64,000 bases of DNA from Anaerotruncus massiliensis (ex Togo et al. 2026) (GTDB lineage Bacteria; Bacillota; Clostridia; Oscillospirales; Ruminococcaceae), in assembly GCF_900199635.1 (NCBI RefSeq), contig NZ_LT962687.1, forward strand, positions 1,287,501-1,351,500. The letters run 5' to 3'. The translations under genes and the position numbers were made by a program. A model generated the notes under the pieces. The model was not told the origin of the DNA, ran no database searches, and was given only the letters and a program-made list of their open reading frames with translations. This document shows, in pieces, positions 15,480 through 24,403 of the stretch. Positions within the stretch are counted from its first letter, which is position 1. Each line of letters starts with the position of its first letter.

Positions 15480-16361
15480 TCAGAGCGTCTCCCGGTCGGA
15501 GAGGAGCAGCAGGCGCAAAAAGCTGCCGGTCAGATAGAGCGCAAAATCGGCCTCCGCGGCGTTCGCCGAGTCGTCATGCTTGACGTGCTCGTTGTTGAAT
15601 TTGGCGTAGTAGGCGAGCAGGGTCGTGTAGAGATTTCGCAGCTCGGCCGACAGCCCCCGGTCGGCCAGCTCGCTCCCGATCAGGGAGAACTGGTTTTCCA
15701 GCGACTTTTCGTTCTGGTAGCGCTGCTTGCAGAAGAGTTCGAGCGAGAGCCGCAGGCAGTCGATCGCCTTGCGGGTGCGGTCCCCGTGCAACAGGAGCCT
15801 GAGGGCCTCCCGGTACTGCTCCCGCGCCTTCGGGTAGGCGTCCAGCCAGCCGAGCACGTCGAAGACGAGCGCCCGGTCGAGAAACGGCTCGGTCGCAGGA
15901 TAGAAGGCGTAGCGGCCGCCTTCCAGCCGGCAGAGCGCCGCGCCGATTCCCGAGAGCTTGAGCGCCTCCGCAATTTTGAGGGCGAGGCGTTTTTTCTGCT
16001 TGTCGCCGCGTCCCGGGCTGTCCAGCAGGCGTTCGAGAATTTGCAGCCAGAGATAGAGGTCGGATTCCTCCCGCAGCTCAAACTCCGCCAGGAGGGTGCA
16101 CAGGTTGGAATTTTGGAAGCCGAGGTGGAACGCCTCCTCCCGGTAGCCCTGCCCGAGCATGTCGCAGATATCCATGTAATCCGCCAGGTAGTCTTCGGAG
16201 TTCCCGTAATACTCGATCAGCGCGGTGATGCAGCGCATCTGGAACTTCTCATGGCCGTCCGTCCCGCCCGCGTCCGGAAAACGCAGCAGGAAGGATTCCC
16301 TGCGCTTCATCCGTTCGGAGTGCTCGCCGTCCGCCAAAACCTGCCGTACCTTTCCGCCCAT
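15480..16361 (-). CDS. Uncharacterised protein with a possible HEPN/Abi-C-like C-terminus
   Basis: I choose ATG 16361 (MGGKVRQVLADGE), eight bases after AAGGCGGG, over the GTG three codons earlier; the protein has 293 aa. It is mostly alpha-helical by composition, charged, with no signal peptide or membrane segment. The C-terminus (about 235-285) contains LRNLYTTLLAYYAKFNNEHV, then KHDD and an aliphatic stretch LYLTGSFLRLLLL. By eye this recalls the R-N...H pattern of abortive-infection C-terminal and other HEPN-like domains, a weak resemblance only. It follows the large surface gene on the same strand, separated by a GC hairpin. A defence or RNase role would be a guess; function unknown. Confidence 0.6.
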   Translation of the reverse strand: MGGKVRQVLADGEHSERMKRRESFLLRFPDAGGTDGHEKFQMRCITALIEYYGNSEDYLADYMDICDMLGQGYREEAFHLGFQNSNLCTLLAEFELREESDLYLWLQILERLLDSPGRGDKQKKRLALKIAEALKLSGIGAALCRLEGGRYAFYPATEPFLDRALVFDVLGWLDAYPKAREQYREALRLLLHGDRTRKAIDCLRLSLELFCKQRYQNEKSLENQFSLIGSELADRGLSAELRNLYTTLLAYYAKFNNEHVKHDDSANAAEADFALYLTGSFLRLLLLSDRETL

Positions 16362-16453
16362 GAAATACACCCGCCTTTTTGGAAGTTCCTGGTGCCCAAA
16401 TCATACCATGCGGGGCCCGCGAATGCAAGCTCCGGCGCGCCGGGATGCGAAGA

Positions 16454-16478
16454 GGCCCCGCGGGAATTCCGCGGGGCC
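16454..16478 (-). terminator. GC hairpin downstream of the 1410-aa surface gene
   Basis: GGCCCCGCGG (16454-16463) pairs with CCGCGGGGCC (16469-16478). Only a weak pyrimidine tract follows on the minus strand, so termination may be partial and the gene at 15480-16361 may receive read-through. Confidence 0.5.
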
Positions 16479-16497
16479 CCGGGCTTCAAAACGCCGG

Positions 16498-19400
16498 TTA
16501 TTCGCTGAAGTGCCGGTAGAGGAAGTAGCCGCCCGTCCCGGCCCCGGCCGCGATGAGCGCGATCACCAGTACGACCGCCCAGGGGGCGAAGCCCTTGCCC
16601 GCGGGCTTTTCCTCCGGTTCGTCGACCTCGGGGACCGGCTCGGGGACCGGCTTGGCGGTGACCTGACGGTTGCCCTCTTCCTCCTCGTCGTCCGGTTTGC
16701 TCTCCTCCGGCTCCGGCTCGGAGACGGTGCCGCCCGTCGAGCCGCCGGTACTGCCGCCGTAGTTGACGGGGAGGGTCACCGGCGTGTAATCCTGCGTGCC
16801 GCCGCCGGTGACCGGGTTGACCTTATACTGCTCCTCGTAGGCGTCGTCGTCCCAGTCGTACTCCATCTCGTAGCCGGTGTCGAGGTCGAGCTCGGTGTCG
16901 GAGATGATGTAGGTGCCGAGCTGGCGGGTCCGGATGGTCCAGCCCTCGATGGCGTAGGCGTCGTCCGAGTAGGTGAACCGGTCGGTCACGTCCTCCAGGT
17001 CGCCGTATTTGTCCACCTGGTAGATGTAGACGTCGCGTGGGTCGGGATGGTAGTCGCTGTCCTCGTCCCACGGGATGCCCAGCGTCAGCCAGGCGCGGGA
17101 GGTGCTCGGGATTTCCGGGTTGCCGATGAAGTTGTAGAACCAGAGGTCCGCGTCCACCGGGTCGCCGTAATCGGTGTAGATATCGATGTCCGCCTTGGTG
17201 GAGAGGCGCGCGTAGAACGCCTTGGCGTTGTCGTCCGCGTGGTATTCCAGCGCGGCGCGGTCGTCGCCCCACACAAAGGTGTTGTACTCGTTGGATTCGG
17301 GGTCGATGTAGATGCGGTCGCCCACGTCCGCGTCCTCGTCCGAACCGCTCTTCTTGGTGTTCTCGATCCACATCGTCAGATCGAGGGTCGCGGTGTCGCC
17401 CGCCTGCCAGGGGCCGCCCTTCGAGGCGTCGAGCGTCTTGCGCGCCTTGAAGGTGATGGTTGCGCGGGCCTTTTTCTCCTCGGTGGCGGTCGAATCCTTG
17501 AGCACCACCTTGAGGTAGCTGCCGCGGACGCCGTCCTCCTTGAGCCGCTTTTCATCCACCTGGGTGATCGAGCTGATGAGGCTCTTGCCGTCCCCGTCCT
17601 TGTCGACCGACAGGCGGAAGAGGTCGTCGTCCGCGAGCTGGCTGGCCAGCGCGACGGGGGCGGGGGAGAGGCGGCTGTCGAGCGTCGTGGGCAGGTCGTA
17701 GCCGTTTTCCCCGAGCTTGATGTAGAAGGTCTGGCCGGGCGTGACGCCGTCCAGCACCAGCCTGCCCTCGCTGGCGATTGCACGGATGTTGAAGGCGTCG
17801 CCGTCCTTGTCCTCGAGCGCCGCGCCCTCCTCGTCCTGCACGGCGATGGGCGCGTGGACCCTTCCGGCGCCGCTGGGCGTGAGCGGGACGGCCGAAACCG
17901 TACCGGACAGCGCGAGGTCCCCGTTTACGGAGATCGCCAGCGAGTCGCCCGAACGGAGCGGGGAACCGATGCCGTTGCCGTTATTCTTGACCTGGAGCTG
18001 GCTGCCCAGGCTGATGTCCCGTACAGAGAGCGTGACCGTGGGATCTTTGCCCAGCTCGGCGTAGACATAGCCGACGCCCTTTTCCGAGAGGGCCGTGAAG
18101 GTGCTTCCCGTACCGTCGGAGTTCGGGTAGAAGGCGCCGCGCGCCGTGACGGTCGCGTTCGGGATATCGGCGAGCGTCACCTTCCGGTACTGCGCGAAGA
18201 CGGGGGTGATCGCGGTGACCGGGCGGTCCATCTTTACGTCCACACTGCTATTGCTGAACTGGTTGTAAGTGGTAACGCCCGTCGTCGCGCCGCCCGCGAC
18301 CGCGAGGCTTTTGAGGAAGTAACCGGCCGGCGGGTCCACCTTGATCGTGACAGTGCTTCCAAGCGCGACCGTACCGCCGTTTGTGACCGCGCTGCCGCCC
18401 TCCTTGGCTGTGACGGTGATTGTCCCCTTGCCCGAAGCGGGCGCGGTCCAGGTGACCGCCGGGTTGCCCGGGTCGTCCTGGTAGGCGACGGAAAGCGCGG
18501 TGATATCGGCTTTCACATGCTCGACCGTGACCTTGTTTTCCCCGGCTTTGGGCGTGTAGTCCTTCGGGGCCGTCTCGCCGTTTCCGGTGACGGCGACCTT
18601 TTCAAGCAGGCGGCCCGCTGGCGGCGTCACCTCAATGGTGATTGTGCTGTCGTAGGCCACGTCGCCGCCGGGGGAGACGGGACTCCCGCCCGGGTTCACA
18701 ACGATCGTGCCCGCGGAGGGGGCATCCCAGCTGATCTTGGGCCGGACCTCGTTCACGGTGGGGGTGATGGCGGTGACCGCCGCCCGGACGAAGGGAATTT
18801 TGAAGCTGCCGTCCGCGCCGGGGACGTAGTCCGCCGGAGCCGACCCGCCCTCCTGCGCGACGGTGACCTTCTCGACGGATTTTCCGTCGGGGGCGGAGAC
18901 GCCGACGATCAGACTGGCGTTGTAGGGAACGGTGAGATCGCCGCTTTTGTCGGCGGTCCCGTTTTCCGGTTTAACCTCGACGGTGACGCCGGCTTCCGGG
19001 GCGGGGTTCCATTTGACCTGCACGTCGGTCGAGACAAGCACGGCCTCCACCTTGAGGACGCCGCTGAGAATGTCCTCCGCTGTGACCGCGTAACCGAACG
19101 CGTTGTCGCCGCTCTTGGCGGCCGCCTTCCCGTTGACGGTGACCGACTGGACCGCCTTCCCGGCGTCCACGGGCGTGACGGTGAAGGTGAGGGCGTCGCC
19201 CTCGGTCACGGCGTCGGTGTTCTGGAGGGGCGCGCCGCCCCTGCCGACCGCGACCGAAGCGCCCGTGGCGGCGGAGGAATCCACCGCGACCGGCGCGGAG
19301 GCGGTATACGCGGACTCGATGACGATGCCTTTCAGATCGTCGGCCCGGACGGTGTAGCTGGCGGTGCTGCCGCTGACCGCCGCCGCGCCGTCGTTGACCG

Positions 19401-20730
19401 TGACGGATTTGAGCTGGTATTTTTCGCCGGGCGCGGCGGTGATTGTGAGGGTGTCGCCCTCCTTGAGCGGGAGCGCGCCCGGAAAAGCCCCGGAGGCGAG
19501 CGTCGCCCCGTTTGCCGCGACCTGTGTGATCGCGCCGCCCGCGGCGGGCTGATTCACGGAAACCTGTACGGTGGGAATCCCGTTGGAGCCCTCGCCGCCA
19601 TTGTCCGGCTTCGAGTTTTCACTGGGGTTGGGAGCGGGCTTCTCGGCAAAGACGGCCTCGGCGGATACGGCCCCGTTCACCGTGAGGGTATAGGGGGTTT
19701 CAGCAATCTGCACGCCGCCGATCAGGAAGTGGCTGAAGGTGTGCGTTTCATCCGCCTGTGCGGTCAGAGTGACCCGCGTACCGGCCGTTACGGGGCCGGA
19801 GAGGGGCGCGCCCGTCTCGTCGGATGCCGCGGCGCTGCCGCCCGCGCCCGCCGTGACGGACACGGAATAGGTCTCGGGGGCCTTTTCCGGGAAGGTGGCA
19901 GAGACGGTCACGTCGCCGTGCACCTCCATCCCATGGGTGGCGCTCCCGACGTCCGTGCCGTTTATCAGGAGCGCGCCGAAGGTATGGCTGCCATCGGGCT
20001 CGGCGGCGATCGTGATCTTCGCGCCGTCCGCGACGAGTCCGGCGTCGTCGATGCCGCTCACCTGGATGCGGCCGCCGACGGGAGGTTCGACCGTCACCGA
20101 ATGGGTGACCGGGTTGGCGGTGAAGAGGGCGGAAACGGCGGTGTCCTTCGTGACCGTGAAGGTGCAGGGGTTGGCGGTCACCTGCGCGCCGTCCACCAGG
20201 AAGTGGGAGAATTCATAGTTTTCATTCGCCGCGGCGGCGAGGGTGACGCTGCCGTTGGCCGCGGCCGTGCCGTTCGCGCCGAGCCCGGACGCGGAGATCG
20301 TGCCGCCCGGCGCCTGCCGGACGTCCACGGTGTAGGTCAGAATGTCAAAGCTCGCGTGGATCTGCAAGCCGTTGACGGCCTTGACCGTACCCATGCCGTT
20401 CGTGATGACGGGGGCGGGCGTGCCCACGGGCAGGCCGGTCACCGTCAGGGCGGCCAGCGTATGGGACGCGTCGGGCAGGGCGGAAAAGGCCACGTCCACG
20501 CCCTCCGGCAGAGTGACCGTGTGGGGCAGGGGCAGGCCATCGGGTCCCGTCGTGACGGCCTCCGCCGCGTTGTGTGGGGTGCCGTTGATCGTCAGGGTGC
20601 CGCCCTCCGCCACGCTGTAGGTGATCGTGGCCTTAGGCGTCTCGTCCTCACCTTCGGCGGCGAGCGCCGCGAGGGAGAGATAGCTGCACGAAATCGCAAG
20701 CGCGAGCAGCATGGATAGGAGCCGTTTCAT
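16498..20730 (-). CDS. Giant membrane-anchored surface protein with bacterial repeats and the shared domain
   Basis: The 1410-aa protein starts at ATG 20730 after GGGAGGAA, with a signal peptide (MKRLLSMLLALAISCSYLS, cut after ALAA). Residues about 35-900 hold many repeats of 65-100 residues of the 'bacterial repeat' beta-sandwich type (PF18998-like), for example ISASGLGANGTAAANGSVTL and TISAKEG-like turns. Residues about 1140-1290 match the domain of the phase-variable secreted proteins (FYARLSTKAD, FIGNPEIPSTSRAWL, VYIYQV, DVTDRF, TRQLGTYII). A Gly/Ser/Glu/Pro linker and one C-terminal membrane helix (WAVVLVIALIAAGAGTGGYF) with a short tail RHFSE anchor it. There is no sortase motif. A long stalk-like surface protein is inferred; its ligand is unknown. 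Confidence 0.85.
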   Translation of the reverse strand: MKRLLSMLLALAISCSYLSLAALAAEGEDETPKATITYSVAEGGTLTINGTPHNAAEAVTTGPDGLPLPHTVTLPEGVDVAFSALPDASHTLAALTVTGLPVGTPAPVITNGMGTVKAVNGLQIHASFDILTYTVDVRQAPGGTISASGLGANGTAAANGSVTLAAAANENYEFSHFLVDGAQVTANPCTFTVTKDTAVSALFTANPVTHSVTVEPPVGGRIQVSGIDDAGLVADGAKITIAAEPDGSHTFGALLINGTDVGSATHGMEVHGDVTVSATFPEKAPETYSVSVTAGAGGSAAASDETGAPLSGPVTAGTRVTLTAQADETHTFSHFLIGGVQIAETPYTLTVNGAVSAEAVFAEKPAPNPSENSKPDNGGEGSNGIPTVQVSVNQPAAGGAITQVAANGATLASGAFPGALPLKEGDTLTITAAPGEKYQLKSVTVNDGAAAVSGSTASYTVRADDLKGIVIESAYTASAPVAVDSSAATGASVAVGRGGAPLQNTDAVTEGDALTFTVTPVDAGKAVQSVTVNGKAAAKSGDNAFGYAVTAEDILSGVLKVEAVLVSTDVQVKWNPAPEAGVTVEVKPENGTADKSGDLTVPYNASLIVGVSAPDGKSVEKVTVAQEGGSAPADYVPGADGSFKIPFVRAAVTAITPTVNEVRPKISWDAPSAGTIVVNPGGSPVSPGGDVAYDSTITIEVTPPAGRLLEKVAVTGNGETAPKDYTPKAGENKVTVEHVKADITALSVAYQDDPGNPAVTWTAPASGKGTITVTAKEGGSAVTNGGTVALGSTVTIKVDPPAGYFLKSLAVAGGATTGVTTYNQFSNSSVDVKMDRPVTAITPVFAQYRKVTLADIPNATVTARGAFYPNSDGTGSTFTALSEKGVGYVYAELGKDPTVTLSVRDISLGSQLQVKNNGNGIGSPLRSGDSLAISVNGDLALSGTVSAVPLTPSGAGRVHAPIAVQDEEGAALEDKDGDAFNIRAIASEGRLVLDGVTPGQTFYIKLGENGYDLPTTLDSRLSPAPVALASQLADDDLFRLSVDKDGDGKSLISSITQVDEKRLKEDGVRGSYLKVVLKDSTATEEKKARATITFKARKTLDASKGGPWQAGDTATLDLTMWIENTKKSGSDEDADVGDRIYIDPESNEYNTFVWGDDRAALEYHADDNAKAFYARLSTKADIDIYTDYGDPVDADLWFYNFIGNPEIPSTSRAWLTLGIPWDEDSDYHPDPRDVYIYQVDKYGDLEDVTDRFTYSDDAYAIEGWTIRTRQLGTYIISDTELDLDTGYEMEYDWDDDAYEEQYKVNPVTGGGTQDYTPVTLPVNYGGSTGGSTGGTVSEPEPEESKPDDEEEEGNRQVTAKPVPEPVPEVDEPEEKPAGKGFAPWAVVLVIALIAAGAGTGGYFLYRHFSE

Positions 20731-20893
20731 AAGCGTTCCTCCCGGTCAGGTTTTGGGGTTGTTGTCAATCCTTGCCTTCTGATTTAATAGTAGCGGATTT
20801 GCGGCCGTTTTGTCGCGCTCAATTGTGAACATTTTGTGAATTTTGGGCGATTTCACCAAATTCGGGTCACGGATGGAAATTTGGGGGCGCGGA

Positions 20894-20921
20894 TTGCGGA
20901 ATTTTGAATTTCTGCTACAAT
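20894..20921 (+). promoter_or_regulatory. Promoter of the YesM-type kinase gene
   Basis: TTGCGG (20894-20899), 16 bp, then TACAAT (20916-20921) preceded by TGC, an extended -10. The gene starts at 20961. Confidence 0.65.
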
Positions 20922-20960
20922 AAGGAAAACGGAAAAATTGGAACTGCGGGTGGCGAGCGG

Positions 20961-22694
20961 ATGAAACATCGGAAAACAGGATTTCTGCGCAGGCTGGTGC
21001 TGACCTATTCGGCCTTCCTGCTGGTATTCATGCTGGTGCTGGTGGGCGCGGCCTACCAGTATGTGGTCAGCGTGAGCGAAAAGACCGCCGCGATCAACCA
21101 GACGCAGCTGCTCGACAAGATGGTTTCGCAGGTGGACGCCTACCTCTCGGAGATGGACCAGATGGCCCAGCAGGTCAAATCGGATCCCCGCATCATCAAC
21201 ATCTTCAACCGCCTCCAGCAGGACGCCAGCCGGGAGAACTACTTCGATGTGAACATCATGGACAGCATCGACATCGCCAGCGTGCTGACCTCCCACAACG
21301 GCCCGAGCATGCCGATCTGGCGGATCAGCGTCTACAACCAGCATGGGGATTTCATCAGCGCGGGCGCGAGCGTCAACCCCGAGAGCCGGGTCTCCGAGAC
21401 GCTCTATGAGACCGACGTGGGCGCGCAGATGCGCGAGCTGATCGACGGCCGGGCCGGGTATCTGCTGCTCCCGCCCCAGGAGGACCGCTGGTCGGGCACC
21501 TATAAGGCCCGGTACACCTCCCTGCTGCGGCCGATCACCAACTTCTACTCCAAGGAGGTCTACGGCATCGTTGAAATCCAGCAGGGGGTCGACCAGCTCG
21601 AGAGCTATCTCGCGCTCGACGTGCTGACCGACACGGTCGTCTTCCTCTTCGACGGGGAGGGCAACCAGATCCTCCCGGCCGGCCGGGCGTACAGCGATCT
21701 GGACGAGCGGGACTACTACGTGACCGCCAAGCTGTCCGACCAGTACGGCTGGCGGGTCGCGCTCGCGCAGGACCGGCGCTCGATGATGCAGCCCTACCGC
21801 TCGATGACCGTCTACCTCTTTATCGGCAGCCTTGTGACGATCATACTGCTCATTCTGGCGGTCTACCTCATCTCCAAGCGGATTTCCGCGCCGCTCATCC
21901 GGTTGAGCGACGAGGTGCGCAAGATCTCGATCGATTCCATCCAGGCCGACCTCGTCCCCGACGAGAGCATCGACGAGGTGCGGGAGCTCAACGCCGCCTT
22001 CCAGTCGATGCTCAAAAAGATGAACGATTCGGTCGCCTGTGAGCAGAAGGCCTACCTGCTCGCGCTCCAGTCGCAGATGAACCCGCATTTCCTCTATAAC
22101 TCCCTCTCGACGATCAGCAGCATGGCGATCGAGGCGGGGGAGGACCGCATCGCCGACACCTGCGAGCGGATCTCCCAGATGCTGCGCTACAGCAGCTCCT
22201 ACAGCAGCGGCGGCGCGACGCTCGGCAGCGAGATCGAAAACGTCCGCAACTACCTCGAGCTGATGAAGCTGCGCTATGAGGAGTATTTCGACTACGACCT
22301 CTCGCTCGACGAGCGGCTCGAGGGGATGGCGATCCCCCGGCTGATCATCCAGCCGATCGTGGAGAACTGTTTCGAGCACGCCTTCAAGCAGGTGGAGCCC
22401 CCCTGGCGGGTGAGCATCACCTCGCGCATCGAGGGGGATCGCTGGTGTATCTCAGTGGCGGACAACGGCTCGGGCTTTGCCGACGGGGAGATCGACGAGC
22501 TCGAGCGCAAGGTCGCCCAGTACAGCGAGGATCTGCCCGCCAACTACAGCGAGCTCAAAATCGGCGGGCTCGGGCTGGTGAACACGATCATCCGCCTCAA
22601 GCTGTCGGCGGGGGAGAGCGTCGGATACCGCATCGCGCGCAATTTCCCGCAGGGCACGACCGTGACGCTCAGCGGCAGGTGGAGCGCGAAGTGA
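20961..22694 (+). CDS. YesM/LytS-family sensor histidine kinase
   Basis: The 577-aa protein (ATG 20961, MKHRKTGFL) has one membrane helix at about 13-35, a large extracellular sensor of Cache type (about 40-285), a second helix near 290-310 and a HAMP segment. A His_kinase domain follows, with the characteristic QMNPHFLYN (His376), then an HATPase domain (PRLIIQPIVENCFEHAF, ADNGSGF, GGLGLVNT). This family senses sugars or envelope signals and phosphorylates YesN-type AraC-fused regulators. Such a regulator is at 28838-30352, beyond the transporter genes, and is its likely partner. The gene ends in its own terminator. Its neighbours suggest carbohydrate sensing. Confidence 0.9.
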   Translation: MKHRKTGFLRRLVLTYSAFLLVFMLVLVGAAYQYVVSVSEKTAAINQTQLLDKMVSQVDAYLSEMDQMAQQVKSDPRIINIFNRLQQDASRENYFDVNIMDSIDIASVLTSHNGPSMPIWRISVYNQHGDFISAGASVNPESRVSETLYETDVGAQMRELIDGRAGYLLLPPQEDRWSGTYKARYTSLLRPITNFYSKEVYGIVEIQQGVDQLESYLALDVLTDTVVFLFDGEGNQILPAGRAYSDLDERDYYVTAKLSDQYGWRVALAQDRRSMMQPYRSMTVYLFIGSLVTIILLILAVYLISKRISAPLIRLSDEVRKISIDSIQADLVPDESIDEVRELNAAFQSMLKKMNDSVACEQKAYLLALQSQMNPHFLYNSLSTISSMAIEAGEDRIADTCERISQMLRYSSSYSSGGATLGSEIENVRNYLELMKLRYEEYFDYDLSLDERLEGMAIPRLIIQPIVENCFEHAFKQVEPPWRVSITSRIEGDRWCISVADNGSGFADGEIDELERKVAQYSEDLPANYSELKIGGLGLVNTIIRLKLSAGESVGYRIARNFPQGTTVTLSGRWSAK

Positions 22695-22722
22695 CGGTGC
22701 GGACTGTCTTTCCATAACGGAC

Positions 22723-22763
22723 AAAAGGCCCGGTTTCCGGTAAACGGAAACCGGGCCTTTTTG
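22723..22763 (+). terminator. Terminator after the sensor kinase gene
   Basis: A perfect 17-bp stem (22723-22739 with 22745-22761) followed by T residues. Confidence 0.9.
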
Positions 22764-22792
22764 TGTTGTTTTGTGTATCCAAACAGTTCTGA

Positions 22793-22829
22793 ATTGTTCA
22801 TTTACTAATAAACTGGTGAACATTACAAT
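22793..22829 (+). promoter_or_regulatory. Promoter and operator-like inverted repeat of the sugar ABC operon
   Basis: TTTACT (22801-22806), 17 bp, TACAAT (22824-22829). Arms TTGTTCA and TGAACA flank the -35 and spacer (about 22796-22822), a likely regulator site. The weak -35 fits activation by the YesN or AraC regulators encoded nearby. Confidence 0.5.
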
Positions 22830-22897
22830 AAAAACAGAAACAGGTGGAGCAGATTGCAGGAATAGCCGCCAGACAGAAAAGCGAGGTGCGAAAACAA

Positions 22898-24403
22898 TTG
22901 GCTATCATCGAGATACGCAATATCAGCAAGTCGTTTCCCGGCGTCAAGGCGCTGTCGGACGTGAGCCTCTCGATCGAAGAGGGGGAGGTCCACGCGATCG
23001 TCGGTGAAAACGGCGCGGGGAAATCCACGCTGATGAAGATTCTCGGCGGGATGTACCAGGCGGACAGCGGAGAGATTTTCATCCGCGGCGAGAAACAGGA
23101 GATCCATTCGATCCAGGACGCGATGAAGGCGGGGGTCAGCGTCATCTACCAGGAGCTGAACCTCATGCCGGAGCTCACCGTCGCGGAGAACATCTTCGCG
23201 TCCGGCCTGCCGGTGCACGGCGTGGTGCTGGACATCCGGACGATGAACGCGCGGGCGCAGGAGCTGATCGACAGCATGAACCTGTCCCTCAAACCGACCG
23301 ACATGGTCGGGATGCTCAGCGTCTCCCAGCAGCAGATGGTCGAGATCGCCAAGGCGATCTCCCACGAATCGGACATCATCATCATGGACGAACCGACCGG
23401 CGCGCTCAACAACCAGGAGGTCGACGTCCTCTACGCCCTCATCCGGCGGCTCAAGGAGAGTGGGAAAACGATCCTCTACATCTCCCACCGCCTCAAGGAG
23501 ATTTTCGATCTGACCGACCGGGTCTCGATCCTGCGGGACGGCCAGTACGTCGCCACCAAAAGGACCGAAGAGCTCACCCACAACGACCTGGTCAAGCTGA
23601 TGGTCGGCCGCGAGGTGGACCAGTACTACAAATCCTCCGGGCACGCGCTCGGGGAGACGGTGCTCGAGGTCAAAAACCTCACCCGCGCCGGGATGTTCGA
23701 GGACGTGAGCTTCAGCGTGCGCAGCGGCGAGCTGCTCGGCGTGGCGGGACTCATGGGCTGCGGGCGGGAGGAGATCGTCAAGGCGATCTACGGCCTCATC
23801 CGTCCGGACGGCGGCACGGTGACCCTCGGCGGGCGGCAGCTCCAGATGAAGGGGCCGCTGCAGGCGATCCGGGACGGCATCGGGTTCGTCACCGAGGACC
23901 GCAAGAGCGCGGGCATCTTCGCGCTGATGACGGTGCGGGAAAACCTCACGATGAACATCCTGCGGTCGATCTCCCGCTTCGGGCTCATCAGCGACGCGAA
24001 GGAGCAGGAGCTGCTTGAAAATTACAAGAAGCGCATGAACATGAAGTTTTCCTCCCCGGCGCAGCGGATCGTCAACCTCTCGGGCGGCAACCAGCAGAAG
24101 TTCCTCTTGGCGCGCGCGCTGGCGAGCGACTGCAAGGTGCTGATCATGCTCGAGCCGACGCGCGGCATCGACGTCGGCGCGAAGGCGGAGATCTACGAGC
24201 TGCTCGAGGAGCTTGCAAAGTCGGGACTGGCGATCATCGTGGTCTCCTCCGAGCTTCCGGAGATCATCAGCATCTGCCACCGCACGTTGGTCGTCTTCCA
24301 GGGCCGGATCACCGGCAACCTCTCAAAGACGGAGATGGACGAGGTCACGATCATGGAGTGCGCGACCGGAACCTCGGAAAGATTGGACGGTGACAGCATA
24401 TGA
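22898..24403 (+). CDS. Sugar ABC transporter ATP-binding protein (RbsA/MglA type)
   Basis: Start chosen at TTG 22898, nine bases after GAGGTG. This gives 501 aa, the usual family length; an upstream GTG at 22844 would add 18 atypical residues. There are two ABC domains. The first has an intact Walker A (GENGAGKST), signature (LSVSQQQ) and Walker B (IIMDEPTGAL). The second has the degenerate Walker A usual for this family (GLMGCGREE) and signature LSGGNQQ. However, its Walker B reads LIMLEPTRGID, with Leu where Asp is expected. ATP hydrolysis by the pair drives import of a monosaccharide through the two permeases encoded next. The stop overlaps the next start (ATGA). Substrate unknown; rhamnose is possible from context. 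Confidence 0.92.
   Translation: MAIIEIRNISKSFPGVKALSDVSLSIEEGEVHAIVGENGAGKSTLMKILGGMYQADSGEIFIRGEKQEIHSIQDAMKAGVSVIYQELNLMPELTVAENIFASGLPVHGVVLDIRTMNARAQELIDSMNLSLKPTDMVGMLSVSQQQMVEIAKAISHESDIIIMDEPTGALNNQEVDVLYALIRRLKESGKTILYISHRLKEIFDLTDRVSILRDGQYVATKRTEELTHNDLVKLMVGREVDQYYKSSGHALGETVLEVKNLTRAGMFEDVSFSVRSGELLGVAGLMGCGREEIVKAIYGLIRPDGGTVTLGGRQLQMKGPLQAIRDGIGFVTEDRKSAGIFALMTVRENLTMNILRSISRFGLISDAKEQELLENYKKRMNMKFSSPAQRIVNLSGGNQQKFLLARALASDCKVLIMLEPTRGIDVGAKAEIYELLEELAKSGLAIIVVSSELPEIISICHRTLVVFQGRITGNLSKTEMDEVTIMECATGTSERLDGDSI

Noticed and set aside
16225-20718. Very long open frame on the plus strand (about 1500 codons)
   Set aside because: Antisense to the 1410-aa surface protein, which has a signal peptide, repeats and membrane anchor; the plus frame is Arg/Gly/Asp-rich with no recognisable domain.
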